Positions 23,193 through 33,016 of a stretch of DNA of 64,000 nucleotides are shown here, in pieces; the first letter of the stretch is position 1; every line of letters begins with the position of its first letter. This stretch comes from Brevundimonas sp. (GTDB taxonomy: Bacteria > Pseudomonadota > Alphaproteobacteria > Caulobacterales > Caulobacteraceae): assembly GCA_027531145.1 (NCBI GenBank), contig JAPZRF010000014.1, positions 1-64,000 of the forward strand, read 5' to 3'. The notes under the pieces were generated by a model. That model did no database searches, was not told the DNA's origin, and worked only from the letters and a program-made list of their open reading frames with translations. Made by a program: the position numbers and the translations under genes.

Positions 23193-24212
23193 TCAGTCCC
23201 ACTGACCGATCTTCTCGGCCTCGCGGTGGCTGATCGGGTGGCCTTCGGCCTTGTGATCCTGTTCGGCGAGGAAGCGCACCGCCTCGAGCGCCGCCATGCA
23301 GCCCATGCCGGCCGCGGTCACCGCCTGGCGGTAGATGTCATCGGTCACATCGCCCGCGGCATAGACGCCCTCGATGGCCGTCGAGGCAGTGCCGGGCTTT
23401 ACGCGCAGATAGCCGCTCTCATTGGTTTCCAGAACCTCCGCAAACAGCTCCGACGCCGGCGCGTGGCCGATGGCGATAAACACGCCGTCGCAGGCGAGGT
23501 CGGTCGTCGCGCCGGTGCGCACATGCTTCAGGCGCACGCCCGTGACATTGGCCGAGACCCCGTCCCTGACCCCCAGCACCTCATCGATGGCAGAATCCCA
23601 GATCACCTCGACCTTCGGGTTCGACAGCAGCCGGTCCTGCAGGATGCGCTCGGCGCGAAGCTCGTCGCGGCGGTGCACCAGCGTCACCTTCGCCGCAAAG
23701 TTGGTGAGGAACAGCGCCTCCTCGACGGCCGTGTTGCCGCCGCCAACCACGATCACGTTCTTGCCACGATAGAAGAAGCCGTCGCAGGTGGCGCAGGCGG
23801 AGACGCCAAAGCCCCGGTAGGCCTGCTCCGACTCGATTCCGAGCCACTTGGCCTGGGCCCCCGTGGAGATGATCACCGTCTCGGCAAGGATTTCGGGACC
23901 GGAATCCAGCGTCAGGCGGAACGGCCGCTGCGACAGGTCGGCGCGGGTGACGATGTCTTGGATCACCTCGGTCCCGACGTGCTCGGCCTGCTTCCGCATC
24001 TGCTCCATCAGCCACGGCCCCTGGATGACGTCGGCAAACCCGGGATAGTTCTCCACGTCTGTGGTGATGGTCAGCTGGCCGCCGGGCTGCAGGCCGGCGA
24101 TGACCACGGGCTTGAGCAGGGCGCGGGCGGCATAGATGGCGGCGGTCCAGCCGGCGGGGCCGGAGCCGATGATGGCGACGCGCACGGAGCGGGGTTCTGC
24201 AGGAATCGACAT
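23193..24212 (-). CDS. trxB: Thioredoxin-disulfide reductase
   Basis: This is an FAD/NADPH enzyme that reduces thioredoxin. The FAD motif IIGSGPAGWTAAIYAARA is at residues 14-31, the redox-active CATC is at 140-143, the NADPH motif VVGGGNTAVEEAL follows, and the C-terminal GVYAAGDVTDDIYRQAVTAAG-type FAD segment is intact (quoted in part: AAGDVTDD). At 339 residues it has family length. It is divergent from a small Gly-rich protein gene with 29 bp between starts. Confidence 0.96.
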   Translation of the reverse strand: MSIPAEPRSVRVAIIGSGPAGWTAAIYAARALLKPVVIAGLQPGGQLTITTDVENYPGFADVIQGPWLMEQMRKQAEHVGTEVIQDIVTRADLSQRPFRLTLDSGPEILAETVIISTGAQAKWLGIESEQAYRGFGVSACATCDGFFYRGKNVIVVGGGNTAVEEALFLTNFAAKVTLVHRRDELRAERILQDRLLSNPKVEVIWDSAIDEVLGVRDGVSANVTGVRLKHVRTGATTDLACDGVFIAIGHAPASELFAEVLETNESGYLRVKPGTASTAIEGVYAAGDVTDDIYRQAVTAAGMGCMAALEAVRFLAEQDHKAEGHPISHREAEKIGQWD

Positions 24213-24241
24213 GGCGCTAATCTAGGGGCCTTCGAGATCAG

Positions 24242-24580
24242 ATGCGACGGAGAGGCGACGTGGCCGCAGCCGAAAATCCGCCCACCACCACCCGGCTGGG
24301 CATAGGCATAGCCCTGGGTGCCGCGATCGGCTCGGCTGTCGGCCTGACGACCGGCGACCTCGCCCTGTGGCTGGCGCTGGGCGTGGCGATCGGCGTCGGC
24401 GTGGGGGCGGCGTTGGACGCCCGGGCCCGGTCCGCGCCGTCGCCGAAGCGCGAGGGCGACAGCGGGGGAGACGGCGGCACCTCGCCTGTCCTGATGTCCG
24501 GCGATGGCGGCGGCAAGGGCAAGGGCGGGATGGACGACGCCGGCGACGGCGGCGGGGATGGCGGCGGCGGCGGCGACTGA
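24242..24580 (+). CDS. Glycine-zipper membrane protein with Gly/Asp-rich tail, 112 aa
   Basis: The N-terminal half has two hydrophobic stretches with GxxxG spacing (LGIGIALGAAIGSAVGL and LALGVAIGVGVGAALDA, about residues 19-59), suggesting two packed transmembrane helices. The C-terminal half is a low-complexity Gly/Asp/Lys tail of about 45 residues ending GGGDGGGGGD. No enzymatic motif is seen and the function is unknown. It is 29 bp from the divergent trxB start and converges on the ELM1-family gene. Confidence 0.6.
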   Translation: MRRRGDVAAAENPPTTTRLGIGIALGAAIGSAVGLTTGDLALWLALGVAIGVGVGAALDARARSAPSPKREGDSGGDGGTSPVLMSGDGGGKGKGGMDDAGDGGGDGGGGGD

Positions 24581-24586
24581 AGCGGT

Positions 24587-25570
24587 CTAGCCGCGCGCGG
24601 CGAAGGCCTCGAGCACGGCCGAAGCGGCCCGCCGGGTCTCGTCCAGCGGCGTGTAGGTCCAGACCGGCAGGGCGGGATCGAAGGGGCGCGCCGCACCGCT
24701 TGCCTCGAGCGCCTCTCGCAGCCGCGCAAACTTGGGCGACGGCCGGCGCGGGACCATGGGCAGAAGGTGCACCGGCCGGCCGGTCGAGGCTGCCTCGGTG
24801 GCCATGTTGGCGCTATCCTCGGTAACCAGCACATGGTCGGCCGCCTTGAGGAAGGCGAACAGCGGGTTCGCCCCCTGCCCGTCCCAGATCCAGCCGGGCG
24901 TGTCCGACAGGGCTGCCCGCATGGCCGCCTCGGCCTCGGGCGGCGTCCGGCGCGAGAAGGTCAGCAGCAGCGCGCCACCGGCCGCGACCACGGCGTCGGC
25001 GATCTGGCGACCGAGGTCGGCGGCATGCGCCGGCGTCAGGTCGAAGACCTTTGAGCGTCCGCCGATCATCGCCGCGACGCGCGGCTGCGGCAGCGATGCA
25101 AGGCGGTCCGCAAAGGCCGGGGCGGCCTCCGCCAGCCGCGCCGGTGTCACCCGGTGCGGCGCGCCGAGAATCTCGAAGACGTTGCCGCCCTTGAGCCCGT
25201 CGTGGGCCGGGGCGACAACAAAATCGAAGCGGCGCGGCGGCAGGCGGGGATCCTGCACCTGGACGACGAAGGGTGCGCAAGGCTGGCGACGGACGGCCAG
25301 CGCCAGCGGCAGGCTGGCGCGGCCGCAGCCGATCCAGACGTCGACGCCGGGGGCGAGGGCCTCATGCCCCTGCGCCAGCATGGCCGGCACCTTCCAGTCG
25401 GCAGGGAGCGGATCGAACGGCGTCTGCCACACCACGCGTACGACTTCGATCGTCGCCGGAGCGAGTCGGGAGATGGCCTCCGCAAGGCCGAGCGCCTGGT
25501 TCTCGATGCCGGCGCGACCGTCGGTGACGACGCGCAGGCGCAGCCGGGCGGCCTCGGCCGTCAGATCCAC
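24587..25570 (-). CDS. Mitochondrial fission ELM1 family protein
   Basis: This belongs to the ELM1/DUF1022 family, whose bacterial members resemble GT-B-fold glycosyltransferases and are of uncertain function. Family features seen are [20 protein letters not shown] at the N-terminus, [20 protein letters not shown] in the middle, [11 protein letters not shown], and [19 protein letters not shown] in the nucleotide-sugar-binding-like C-terminal part. At 327 residues the length is typical. Its start overlaps the greA stop by 10 bp, so the two are co-transcribed. Confidence 0.85.
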   Translation of the reverse strand: MDLTAEAARLRLRVVTDGRAGIENQALGLAEAISRLAPATIEVVRVVWQTPFDPLPADWKVPAMLAQGHEALAPGVDVWIGCGRASLPLALAVRRQPCAPFVVQVQDPRLPPRRFDFVVAPAHDGLKGGNVFEILGAPHRVTPARLAEAAPAFADRLASLPQPRVAAMIGGRSKVFDLTPAHAADLGRQIADAVVAAGGALLLTFSRRTPPEAEAAMRAALSDTPGWIWDGQGANPLFAFLKAADHVLVTEDSANMATEAASTGRPVHLLPMVPRRPSPKFARLREALEASGAARPFDPALPVWTYTPLDETRRAASAVLEAFAARG

Positions 25571-26034
25571 TCGACCTTGAGGATTTCGTACGCCTTGACG
25601 CCGCCGGGCGTGTTGACCTCGACCACGTCCCCGACCTCCTTGGAAATGAGGGCGCGCGCGATCGGGCTGGCGATCGAGATGCGGCCCAGCTTCACGTCGG
25701 CTTCGTGCTCGCCGACGATCTGGTAGCGGTGCTCATCCCCGGTGTCCTCATCGACGACCGTGACTGTGGCACCGAACTTGACCTGTGCCCCCGACAGCTT
25801 CGAGACGTCGATTATCTGGGCACGGCTGATCCTGTCCTCGATCTCGGCGATCTGGCCCTCGATCCAGCCCTGACGCTCCTTGGCGGCGTGGTACTCGGCA
25901 TTCTCGGACAGGTCCCCATGAGCGCGCGCCTCCGCGATCGCCGCGATAACGCTCGGGCGTTCGACAGACTTCAGCTGCTTCAACTGGATGTCGAGGACAC
26001 GGTAGCCCTCGGCCGTCATCGGCACTTTTTCCAT
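25561..26034 (-). CDS. greA: Transcription elongation factor GreA
   Basis: It enters the RNA polymerase secondary channel and stimulates cleavage of backtracked transcripts. The N-terminal coiled coil (residues about 1-78) carries the tip motif [18 protein letters not shown] with the two acidic residues, and the C-terminal FKBP-like domain shows [20 protein letters not shown] and [12 protein letters not shown]. At 157 residues it has family length. The ATG at 26034 is the only start consistent with the family; upstream in-frame codons are unrelated. The ELM1-family gene overlaps its end. Confidence 0.97.
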   Translation of the reverse strand: MEKVPMTAEGYRVLDIQLKQLKSVERPSVIAAIAEARAHGDLSENAEYHAAKERQGWIEGQIAEIEDRISRAQIIDVSKLSGAQVKFGATVTVVDEDTGDEHRYQIVGEHEADVKLGRISIASPIARALISKEVGDVVEVNTPGGVKAYEILKVEWI

Positions 26035-26150
26035 TGTGACGTGGGTTTCCGTCTGACGCCCGAACTGCAGGTGGAACGCGGGAGCACAAGGCCCCGGACC
26101 GCTGGGCGTGCGCGGCCGGGGAAAGAGGATAGGGTGGCCATCCGTCATGT

Positions 26151-26336
26151 TCAAGCAGTGTTTCGCGGCCGCGAAGAGCGGCACCTCGCCAGACCAGCAG
26201 CAAGCCAAAGGGCTCCTGCAACGAGCGCCGCAGCCGCCAGCCAGGCACCGGCGGCGACCCCCGCGGCGAGGAAGGCGATGACGAGCAGTCTCAGCCCTGC
26301 GAGGCTGGCGGCAATCTGGAGGACGTGCAGGCGCAT
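26151..26336 (-). CDS. Small two-helix membrane protein, 61 aa
   Basis: Almost the whole product is hydrophobic: [19 protein letters not shown] and [19 protein letters not shown] form two likely transmembrane helices, followed by a short basic tail. It lies 39 bp downstream of the DoxX gene on the same strand, which favours a real small gene, but no clear Shine-Dalgarno is visible. No family is recognised. Confidence 0.4.
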   Translation of the reverse strand: MRLHVLQIAASLAGLRLLVIAFLAAGVAAGAWLAAAALVAGALWLAAGLARCRSSRPRNTA

Positions 26337-26375
26337 GCCGAAGAAACGTCGGCCGCCGCCGGCGGTTGCGTCACA

Positions 26376-26801
26376 TCAGCGCGAGCGGCCTCGCACCAGG
26401 GTCGCAGCGAGGGAGAACAGGGCGAGGCTGGTGAGAGCGGGCCCGGCCTCGAGGCGCAGCCCATGCACAACGACCATGATCATGGACATGGCGGCCAGCA
26501 GGGCGGCGGCACCAAGCAGCGGGGCGCGGCCGAGCTGCCAGGAGATCAACGGAGCCAGCAGGGCCAGTCCGGAGAGGACCTCGACCAGGCCCACGCCCCT
26601 CACGAATCCGGTCGACATCGAACCCGCCCAGCCGAACAGCAGCGCGAGATGGTCGACCGGCGCGGTCAGCTTGGCGTAGCCGCTGGCTACGAAGAACATC
26701 GCCAGCCATCCCTGGAAGGTCCAGAGTAACAGGTTTCGCCGCGTGGCGCGAAGCCGTTCGCGGGGGCTGTTGGGACGGGAGGCAGCGTCAAGGGTCGTCA
26801 T
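26376..26801 (-). CDS. DoxX-like family membrane protein, 141 aa
   Basis: This is a small inner-membrane protein of the DoxX/DoxD-like superfamily, with four hydrophobic segments. The first contains LLLWTFQGWLAMFFVASGYAK, trimmed here to its family signature FVASGYAKL, followed by GFVRGVGLVEVLSGLALLAP with the conserved glutamate. The biochemical role is generally unclear; relatives take part in quinol oxidation or oxidative-stress complexes. The N-terminal 25 residues are basic and cytoplasmic. It is divergent from the small gene at 26886. Confidence 0.75.
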   Translation of the reverse strand: MTTLDAASRPNSPRERLRATRRNLLLWTFQGWLAMFFVASGYAKLTAPVDHLALLFGWAGSMSTGFVRGVGLVEVLSGLALLAPLISWQLGRAPLLGAAALLAAMSMIMVVVHGLRLEAGPALTSLALFSLAATLVRGRSR

Positions 26802-26885
26802 GGTTCAGAGGGGGTCGGGACTGGCGGGAGAGGTTATCCGCTCCTAGGTCGGGAGGTGCCGTTGATCCGACAAGAAGGCACAGAA

Positions 26886-27074
26886 ATGTTACCACCACGC
26901 TTATCTGCGGCCCCGGAGGACTGCCTCGCTGTGCGTGAGGTGCTGGCCCCGGTACGCGGGCTTGTGGCCCGGGCGGAGGCGCACCGGATCGCGATCACCG
27001 CCGCGCGCCAGACCTTCGATGCGGGCCAGACCGGCTGGGAGGTCCGTGCCCCGCCGCAGCCGGATGCGGCCTGA
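26886..27074 (+). CDS. Small hypothetical protein, 62 aa, coupled to DUF2256 gene
   Basis: AAGAAGG precedes the ATG at 26886 by about nine bases. The product is soluble, mostly helical and charged ([20 protein letters not shown] then [20 protein letters not shown]), with no recognised family. The TGA overlaps the following ATG (TGATG), so it is translationally coupled to the DUF2256 mini-protein. A longer GTG start at 26856 is possible. Confidence 0.55.
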   Translation: MLPPRLSAAPEDCLAVREVLAPVRGLVARAEAHRIAITAARQTFDAGQTGWEVRAPPQPDAA

Positions 27075-27244
27075 TGGCCCGCAAGCACGTCAACCAGGGC
27101 CGGACCGCGGCCAAGGCCGATCTGCCGCAGAAAGTCTGCGCCGTCTGCAATCGCCCATTCAGCTGGCGCAGGAAGTGGGCCCGCGACTGGGAGAACGTCC
27201 GCTACTGCTCCGACCGGTGCCGCGCATCGGGCGCGAGGACATAG
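27074..27244 (+). CDS. DUF2256 zinc-ribbon-like mini-protein, 56 aa
   Basis: This short protein has the DUF2256 signature: [20 protein letters not shown] followed by [14 protein letters not shown]. The CxxC and CxxxC pairs (about residues 22-25 and 45-49) should bind one zinc. The N-terminus [19 protein letters not shown] is basic. In other bacteria this family often lies near photolyase or cryptochrome genes; here it follows an unrelated 62-residue gene. Its last 43 bases overlap the 3' end of the convergent selO gene, an unusual antisense overlap of two coding regions. Confidence 0.8.
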   Translation: MARKHVNQGRTAAKADLPQKVCAVCNRPFSWRRKWARDWENVRYCSDRCRASGART

Positions 27245-28668
27245 GCGTCCCGCGCGGCACCGAGCCTCAAGAGCTTCGCCTCGAACAGCCCCCAGTCGTC
27301 CTCGCGGTCGATCGCCGCCCAGATGGCCTCCACCTCGTCGATCAGCATTTCCTCGGGCGTGTCCGCCCGGAAGGCCGGGGCCTCCAGCCGCTCCGGACGG
27401 TCGGGCGCATGGTCGAACAGGGAGGCCCGGAACGCGTCGAACGTCCGGCCCTGGTACAGTCGACCGCGGGGTCCGGCGAGGGCGCGGCCGGCGCTCGAGA
27501 AGCCGCAGAACCAGTCGAAGAACAGGGGCTCCCAGCGCAAGGCGTCACCGCCCTGCCGAAGCAGCGCCAGCGCGGCGTCGACGAGGGCCTGATCGGCCTC
27601 CGCCCCGGCCGAGAGGACGCCGAGGCGGCTCAGTACAGCCCCGCGCAGCGCCGCAATATAGGCCGGCCCGAATCCGTTCAGCGTTTCCATCAACGCCTCC
27701 ACCGGAGCCAGCGGGCGCAGAGCCCCGGCCAACTGGGTCAGGGCCCAGAACACAGCCTCGGGCTGGCGAGCGAAGGCGTAAAGCCCGAACTGATCGAAAT
27801 AGGCGGCGGTGAAGCCCGGCTCGTAGCGCGGCAGGAAGCGCCAGGGGCCATAGTCGAAACTCTCCCCCGTGACATTCAGGTTGTCCGTGTTGAGCACGCC
27901 GTGGACGAATCCGGCGGCGACCCAGGTGGCGGCGAGATACGCCGCGGCGTCGCGCACCGCCGCCAGCAACCCCGGCACGTCCCCCTCGGCGACCTGCGGA
28001 TGATAGAAGCTGCGCACATGCTCGACGAGGACCGCCAGCATGTCCGTGCGCTGCAGCCAGGCGGCCCGCTGGAAGGTGCCGAAGCGGATGTGGCTGTGAG
28101 ACAGGCGCACGAGCACGGCCGACCGCGTCGGCGACGGCTCGTCGCCGCGCTGAAGCGCCTCGCCCGTCTCGATCAGGCTGAAGGCGCGGCTTGTCGGAAC
28201 CCCAAGCGCTTCCAGCATCTCCGCCGCGAGCACCTCGCGCACGCCGCCCTTCAACGTCAGCCGGCCATCGGCACCGCGCGACCAGGGGGTCTGGCCACTG
28301 CCCTTGGTCCCCAGATCCAGCAGCCTGCCGTCATCGGCCCGCAGCTGTGCCGCGAGGAAACCGCGGCCATCGCCAAGATCGGGATTGTAGGTGCGGAACT
28401 GGTGGCCATGGTAGCGCATGGCGATCGGGCCCGGCTGGCCCGGCAGAGCCTGCAGCCGCCCGAAATGGGTCAACCACTCCGCCTCCGTCAGCCCGTCGAG
28501 CCCGACGGTCGCCGCGGCCCGGTTATTGCGAAAGCGCAGACGGGTCGCCGGGAAGGCCGCCGGCGCGACCGGGTCGCCATGGTCCGGTCCGAGGTGGGCA
28601 AACTGCGGGGCGGGTCGGTAGGCGGGCGACACGGGCATCAGCGGCACATGCGGCGGACGGAAGCGCAT
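27202..28668 (-). CDS. selO: SelO family protein adenylyltransferase (YdiU/UPF0061)
   Basis: This is a pseudokinase-fold enzyme that transfers AMP to protein hydroxyls. Motifs seen are [20 protein letters not shown] near residues 84-103, the [20 protein letters not shown] segment, [14 protein letters not shown], and [19 protein letters not shown] with the metal-binding Asn and Asp. At 488 residues it has family length. The bacterial C-terminal Cys/Sec-x-x-Ser motif found in some members is not present. The 3' end overlaps the DUF2256 gene on the other strand. Confidence 0.92.
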   Translation of the reverse strand: MRFRPPHVPLMPVSPAYRPAPQFAHLGPDHGDPVAPAAFPATRLRFRNNRAAATVGLDGLTEAEWLTHFGRLQALPGQPGPIAMRYHGHQFRTYNPDLGDGRGFLAAQLRADDGRLLDLGTKGSGQTPWSRGADGRLTLKGGVREVLAAEMLEALGVPTSRAFSLIETGEALQRGDEPSPTRSAVLVRLSHSHIRFGTFQRAAWLQRTDMLAVLVEHVRSFYHPQVAEGDVPGLLAAVRDAAAYLAATWVAAGFVHGVLNTDNLNVTGESFDYGPWRFLPRYEPGFTAAYFDQFGLYAFARQPEAVFWALTQLAGALRPLAPVEALMETLNGFGPAYIAALRGAVLSRLGVLSAGAEADQALVDAALALLRQGGDALRWEPLFFDWFCGFSSAGRALAGPRGRLYQGRTFDAFRASLFDHAPDRPERLEAPAFRADTPEEMLIDEVEAIWAAIDREDDWGLFEAKLLRLGAARDAYVLAPDARHRSEQ

Positions 28669-28867
28669 CGCAAGTTTCAGTTTCCGTTGAACACCGGGAC
28701 GGGCGCGTTATGGTGCGCCGCAGAGATCGGGGCCTGCCCCGCCCCGCTGCGGGCGCAGGCGGGCACGGCCGATCGGCCCCCGATCCTTCAAGGCGGGCCG
28801 GTTTCGGTCAGGCGGCCGTCGATAACCGGCCACCACGAATATCGACCTGTATGACCTGGAGGCCGGT

Positions 28868-30061
28868 TTGGCGCGCAAGATCACGCTCGATTTTCTCAAG
28901 ACCGAGGCCGCATCCGGGGCCTTTCTCGGCCTCGCGGCGCTGGCGGCGCTGATCGTCGCCAACTCCGCCTTGGCCGTTCAGTACTTCACCTTCCTGAAGG
29001 CTGACCAGACCCTGCAGTTGGGTCCGCTCGTCCTGACCATGGCCCTTTCCGACTGGGTCAAGGAGGGCCTGATGAGCATCTTCTTCCTCGTGGTCGGGCT
29101 GGAGATCAAATACGAGATCCTGAAGGGCGAGCTGTCCGATCCGCGGCGTCTGGCCACACCGGTGCTGGCCGCTCTAGGCGGCATGGTTGGGCCGGCGCTT
29201 GTCTACCTCGGCATCACCCAGACCCTCGGGGGGCCTGCCCAGGGCTGGCCGATCCCGCTGGCGACGGACATCGCCTTCGCCCTGGCCGTGTTCGCGCTGG
29301 TGGCGCGCGGCCTGCCCACGTCGCTGCGGGTGTTCCTGCTGACCCTCGCGATCGTCGATGACCTCGGTGCCATCGCCCTCATAGCCATCCTGTTCAGCGG
29401 CGGCGTCCAGATCGCCCCCCTGCTCGTGGCGGTGGGCATCATCCTGGCCATGGGCATCCTGTCGCGCATGCGCATCACCCCGCCCTTCTGGGTGCTGGCC
29501 TTCGCCGCCGTCTGGTGGTTCACGGTACAGGCCGAGCTGTCGACCTCCCTCGCCGCCGTGGCCTTCGCCGTCATCGTGCCGGTCAGCGCGCGCAAGACCG
29601 GCCATGACAGCCCGCTGAAGCAGGCGATGCACGAACTTCATCCGTACGTCGCCTATGTCGTCCTGCCGATCTTCGCCTTCTCCAAGGCGGGCGTCTCGTT
29701 CGCCGGCATCAGTCTGGAAGCCCTGTTCACCCCGCTGGTCCTCGGGATCGCCCTGGGCCTGTTCGTCGGCAAGCAGATCGGCGTGTTCGGCTTCGCCTGG
29801 CTGGCGACGGCGCTGAAGGTCGGGGCCAAGCCCCGCGGCGCGACCTGGCCGCAGGTCTATGGCGTCAGTCTCCTGTGCGGCGTCGGCTTCACCATGAGTC
29901 TGTTCATCGGTGCCCTCGCCTTCCCGGGCGCGATCGACTCGCCGGAACAGGTGCAGGTGAAGCTCGGTGTCCTGGGCGGATCGTTGCTTTCGGGCGTGGT
30001 CGGTGCCTTCGTCTTGCTCCGCTCGCAGCGGCCAAAGGTCGAAACCACCCCCGGATCTTGA
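28868..30061 (+). CDS. nhaA: Na+/H+ antiporter NhaA
   Basis: This inner-membrane antiporter exchanges internal Na+ for external protons. It has about eleven or twelve hydrophobic segments. The signature regions are present: SIFFLVVGLEIKYEIL, PLATDIAFALAVFALVARGL and TLAIVDDLGAIALIAILF with the paired aspartates of the ion site, plus LCGVGFTMSLFIGALAF near the C-terminus. At 397 residues it has family length. The start is TTG at 28868 with GGAGG about eight bases upstream (28860-28864); there is no better start nearby. The gene appears monocistronic. Confidence 0.94.
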   Translation: MARKITLDFLKTEAASGAFLGLAALAALIVANSALAVQYFTFLKADQTLQLGPLVLTMALSDWVKEGLMSIFFLVVGLEIKYEILKGELSDPRRLATPVLAALGGMVGPALVYLGITQTLGGPAQGWPIPLATDIAFALAVFALVARGLPTSLRVFLLTLAIVDDLGAIALIAILFSGGVQIAPLLVAVGIILAMGILSRMRITPPFWVLAFAAVWWFTVQAELSTSLAAVAFAVIVPVSARKTGHDSPLKQAMHELHPYVAYVVLPIFAFSKAGVSFAGISLEALFTPLVLGIALGLFVGKQIGVFGFAWLATALKVGAKPRGATWPQVYGVSLLCGVGFTMSLFIGALAFPGAIDSPEQVQVKLGVLGGSLLSGVVGAFVLLRSQRPKVETTPGS

Positions 30062-30229
30062 CGCCACGTCATCTTTTTTGTCGTTTTCGCATCACACCCG
30101 CGTCAGCGGTGACGAAATCGCGACACAAGACAGGCGAGCACGCTTGTCGGTCGGTTGAACCTGGATTACGCGAAAGGTTCGAGGGTTCGCGTTCGTGATC
30201 CAAAGAAGACGCGACCCGAGGGACAGGAA

Positions 30230-32827
30230 ATGACCGGGGCTACGGCCCCTTCAGGAGCGGGGACGCACATGCGACTCAACCGGACTCTTCGTACGACCGC
30301 CTCTGGTGCCGTGCTCGGCGCGGCGCTGCTAGGCGGCGGAGCCGCCATGGCCCAGGAGGGTCAGGCCACCACCGTTGACGAGATCATTGTCACGGCCCAG
30401 CTGCGGGAACAGAGCCTTCAGGAGGTGCCCGTCGTGGTCACTACCCTGTCGGAAGAGCTCCTCGCCAATGCAGGCGTGCGCGACATCAAGGATGTGCAAG
30501 TCCTGACGCCGGGCCTGACCGTGACATCGACCGCGACCGAAGCCTCAACGACCGCTCGTATCCGCGGCGTTGGTACCGTCGGCGACAACCCGGGTCTGGA
30601 AAGCTCGGTCGGCATCGTCATCGACGGCGTTTACCGCTCGCGCAACGGCGTCGGTTTCGGCGACCTCGGTGAACTGGAGCGGATCGAGGTGCTAAAGGGG
30701 CCGCAGGGCACCCTGTTCGGCAAGAATACGTCTGCCGGCGTGATCAACGTCATCACGCAATTGCCGAGCTTCTCGCCCGAGTACAACCTCGAACTGACCG
30801 CCGGCAACTACGGCGCATTCGGGGCGGCCGGCTCGGTCACCGGCCCGATCACAGAAACCCTCGCGATGCGCCTGTTTGTCGCCCGCAGGGTGCGCGACGG
30901 CTTCTACAGCGTAGATACCGGCGATGGCCCGCGCACGCTTCGGGACGACAACAACCAGGACTACTGGACCACGCGCGCCCAGCTCCTGTACCTGCCTAAT
31001 GACAACACCTCGATCCGCCTCATCGCCGATTACTCGAGGCGGGACGAGTACTGCTGCGTCGGGGTGTCGATCCGTACCGGTCCGACCTTTAGCCTCATCG
31101 ACGGACTGTCGAACGGTACCGGCACCCGTCCGCCGGCTACCGGCTTCGGATTGCTGCCGTTCTCGCGCCAGGCCTTCGCCAACCGCGATACGGGTCAGGA
31201 GATGGAGGATCGGGGCGTTTCCGCCGAGGTTAACATCGATATTCCGTCGATGAATGCTCGCCTGACCTCGATCACCTCGTACCGTGACTGGTCGACCCGC
31301 AATGGTCAGGACACCGATTTTACCGGCGCGGACATCTTCTATCGCGAACAGGACGCCAATGGCTACGCGGTGGAGAACCTGACACAGGAACTGCGCCTCG
31401 CCGGCACCACCGACCGGTTGGACTGGCTGGTTGGCGTGTTCGCTACGTCCGAGACCATCGAGCGCGACGATTCCTTCTCCCTCGGCGCGGACTACACGCC
31501 CTTCATATCGTTCCTGCTGACCAATGGGGCCAGCCCGGCCTTTGTCGGCTGTCTGACCCGGCCCGGCCAGACCCCGGCAACCTTCGGGGCCTGCGCAGCT
31601 TCGGGCGGCGCGGTGAGCGGGGGTGGGCCCGGCTTCGGTACCGGCAGATCGCTAGCAGACCGCTACACGCAGGACACCACGTCGTTCGCGGTGTTCACAA
31701 ACAACACCTTGCGACTGACCGACCAGTTCGACGTCACCTTTGGCTTGCGCTTTACGCAGGACTCCAAGGAACTGAAGGTGCGTCAGGACAATGTGGGGAC
31801 GAACGGTCAGGCTTGTGCCGCGACCCTCGCCAACCAGGCCGCTATTGGTGCCGTGCTGGGTGCCGCCGCGTCTCGCGCCATCGGCGTGGTCTGTCTGCCC
31901 TGGGCCAATGCGTTTTTCGACAACCGCTCGGCCAGCGAGGATTTCGACGACAGTGAAGTGTCCGGCACGGCGAAGGCCACCTACCGGTTCAACGACGATT
32001 TGATGGTCTACGGGTCGTATGCTCGCGGCTACAAGAGCTACGGCTTCAACATGGACCGGGTGCAACTCGGCGTCACGCCTTCGACGTCCCAGTTCTTCCC
32101 GTCGGAAGTGGTCGATAGCTACGAACTGGGTTTCAAGTCGACCCTGCTCGACAATTCCCTGCTGCTGAATGCGACCTATTTCAATCAGACTTTCAGTGAC
32201 TTCCAGCTCAACACCTTCCTCGGCACCTCCTTTGTGGTGGAGTCAATCCCCGAGTTGACGACCGAGGGCGTCGACCTCGATCTGCTGTGGTTCACGCCGG
32301 TAGAAGGTCTCACCCTTCAGGGCGGCCTGACCTACGCGCGCACCCAGTACGGTCGCTTCACCGCCGCCGATCTCTCGGTGCCGTCGACCTTCCCGGCTCT
32401 TTCGCTGCTCCCGGGATCGACAACCTCGTTCGCGCCGGAGTGGTCGGTTTCGGGCTCGGTGGCCTACGAGCGATCGCTAGGTAACGGCCTGCAACTGGGC
32501 CTGAGCCTGTCGGGCAAGTACAATACCGAATACAACACCGCTTCCGATCTGCTTCCCTTCAAGGTGCAAGAGGGCTTCGGCCTCTTCAACGGTCGGATCT
32601 CCGTCGGTGCTGAAAGCGAGCGCTGGACCGTGGACCTGTGGGCCCAGAACCTGACGAATGAGAAGTACTACCAGGTGGCGTTCAACTCGACTCTGCAGGG
32701 CTCGGCCTTCGCCACGACGGTGCAGCCGAACGGCACCTTCTACAACCCGGCGACCGACACCCAGGGCTACAGCGCCTTCCTCGGCGCGCCACGCACCTGG
32801 GGCGTCACGCTGCGCCTGAGCTACTGA
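30230..32827 (+). CDS. TonB-dependent outer-membrane receptor, 865 aa
   Basis: This is an outer-membrane beta-barrel importer energised by TonB. A signal peptide (ending near AMA-QEG) is followed by a TonB-box-like TTVDEIIVTAQ, a plug domain with NPGLESSVGIVIDGVYRSRN and GPQGTLFGKNTSAGVINVIT, and a barrel ending in the family-typical aromatic LRLSY. I chose ATG 30230 because GAGG lies eight bases upstream; ATG 30269 gives a shorter signal peptide and is possible. The substrate is unknown. Neighbouring acyl-CoA synthetase and dehydrogenase genes suggest a lipid-like or acyl compound (inference). A strong terminator follows. Confidence 0.92.
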   Translation: MTGATAPSGAGTHMRLNRTLRTTASGAVLGAALLGGGAAMAQEGQATTVDEIIVTAQLREQSLQEVPVVVTTLSEELLANAGVRDIKDVQVLTPGLTVTSTATEASTTARIRGVGTVGDNPGLESSVGIVIDGVYRSRNGVGFGDLGELERIEVLKGPQGTLFGKNTSAGVINVITQLPSFSPEYNLELTAGNYGAFGAAGSVTGPITETLAMRLFVARRVRDGFYSVDTGDGPRTLRDDNNQDYWTTRAQLLYLPNDNTSIRLIADYSRRDEYCCVGVSIRTGPTFSLIDGLSNGTGTRPPATGFGLLPFSRQAFANRDTGQEMEDRGVSAEVNIDIPSMNARLTSITSYRDWSTRNGQDTDFTGADIFYREQDANGYAVENLTQELRLAGTTDRLDWLVGVFATSETIERDDSFSLGADYTPFISFLLTNGASPAFVGCLTRPGQTPATFGACAASGGAVSGGGPGFGTGRSLADRYTQDTTSFAVFTNNTLRLTDQFDVTFGLRFTQDSKELKVRQDNVGTNGQACAATLANQAAIGAVLGAAASRAIGVVCLPWANAFFDNRSASEDFDDSEVSGTAKATYRFNDDLMVYGSYARGYKSYGFNMDRVQLGVTPSTSQFFPSEVVDSYELGFKSTLLDNSLLLNATYFNQTFSDFQLNTFLGTSFVVESIPELTTEGVDLDLLWFTPVEGLTLQGGLTYARTQYGRFTAADLSVPSTFPALSLLPGSTTSFAPEWSVSGSVAYERSLGNGLQLGLSLSGKYNTEYNTASDLLPFKVQEGFGLFNGRISVGAESERWTVDLWAQNLTNEKYYQVAFNSTLQGSAFATTVQPNGTFYNPATDTQGYSAFLGAPRTWGVTLRLSY

Positions 32828-32851
32828 TCGGGTTTTCCCTCCGGACAACGG

Positions 32852-32879
32852 AACGGCCGGGCGCAAGCCCGGCCGTTTT
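32852..32879. terminator. Strong terminator after TonB receptor gene
   Basis: A perfect 11-bp stem, AACGGCCGGGC with GCCCGGCCGTT, around a GCAA tetraloop is followed by TT. It lies 24 bp beyond the receptor stop. The convergent acyl-CoA synthetase gene ends about 135 bp further on. Confidence 0.88.
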
Positions 32880-33016
32880 GTGTTTGGGGACCTTGTCGAA
32901 GGCCGCTGAACACCGTCGGGAGACGCTGGTGGAAGACGGACAGGCAGACGTGCGCACCCGCAAAGCAGGCGCGCGACGATCACGGCCGGACGCGGCGCAT
33001 CCCGCTCCACGCCTCC

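Noticed and set aside
30062-30229. Cobalamin or other riboswitch upstream of the TonB receptor
   Set aside because: The leader is too short and lacks the conserved B12-box; only a Shine-Dalgarno is visible.
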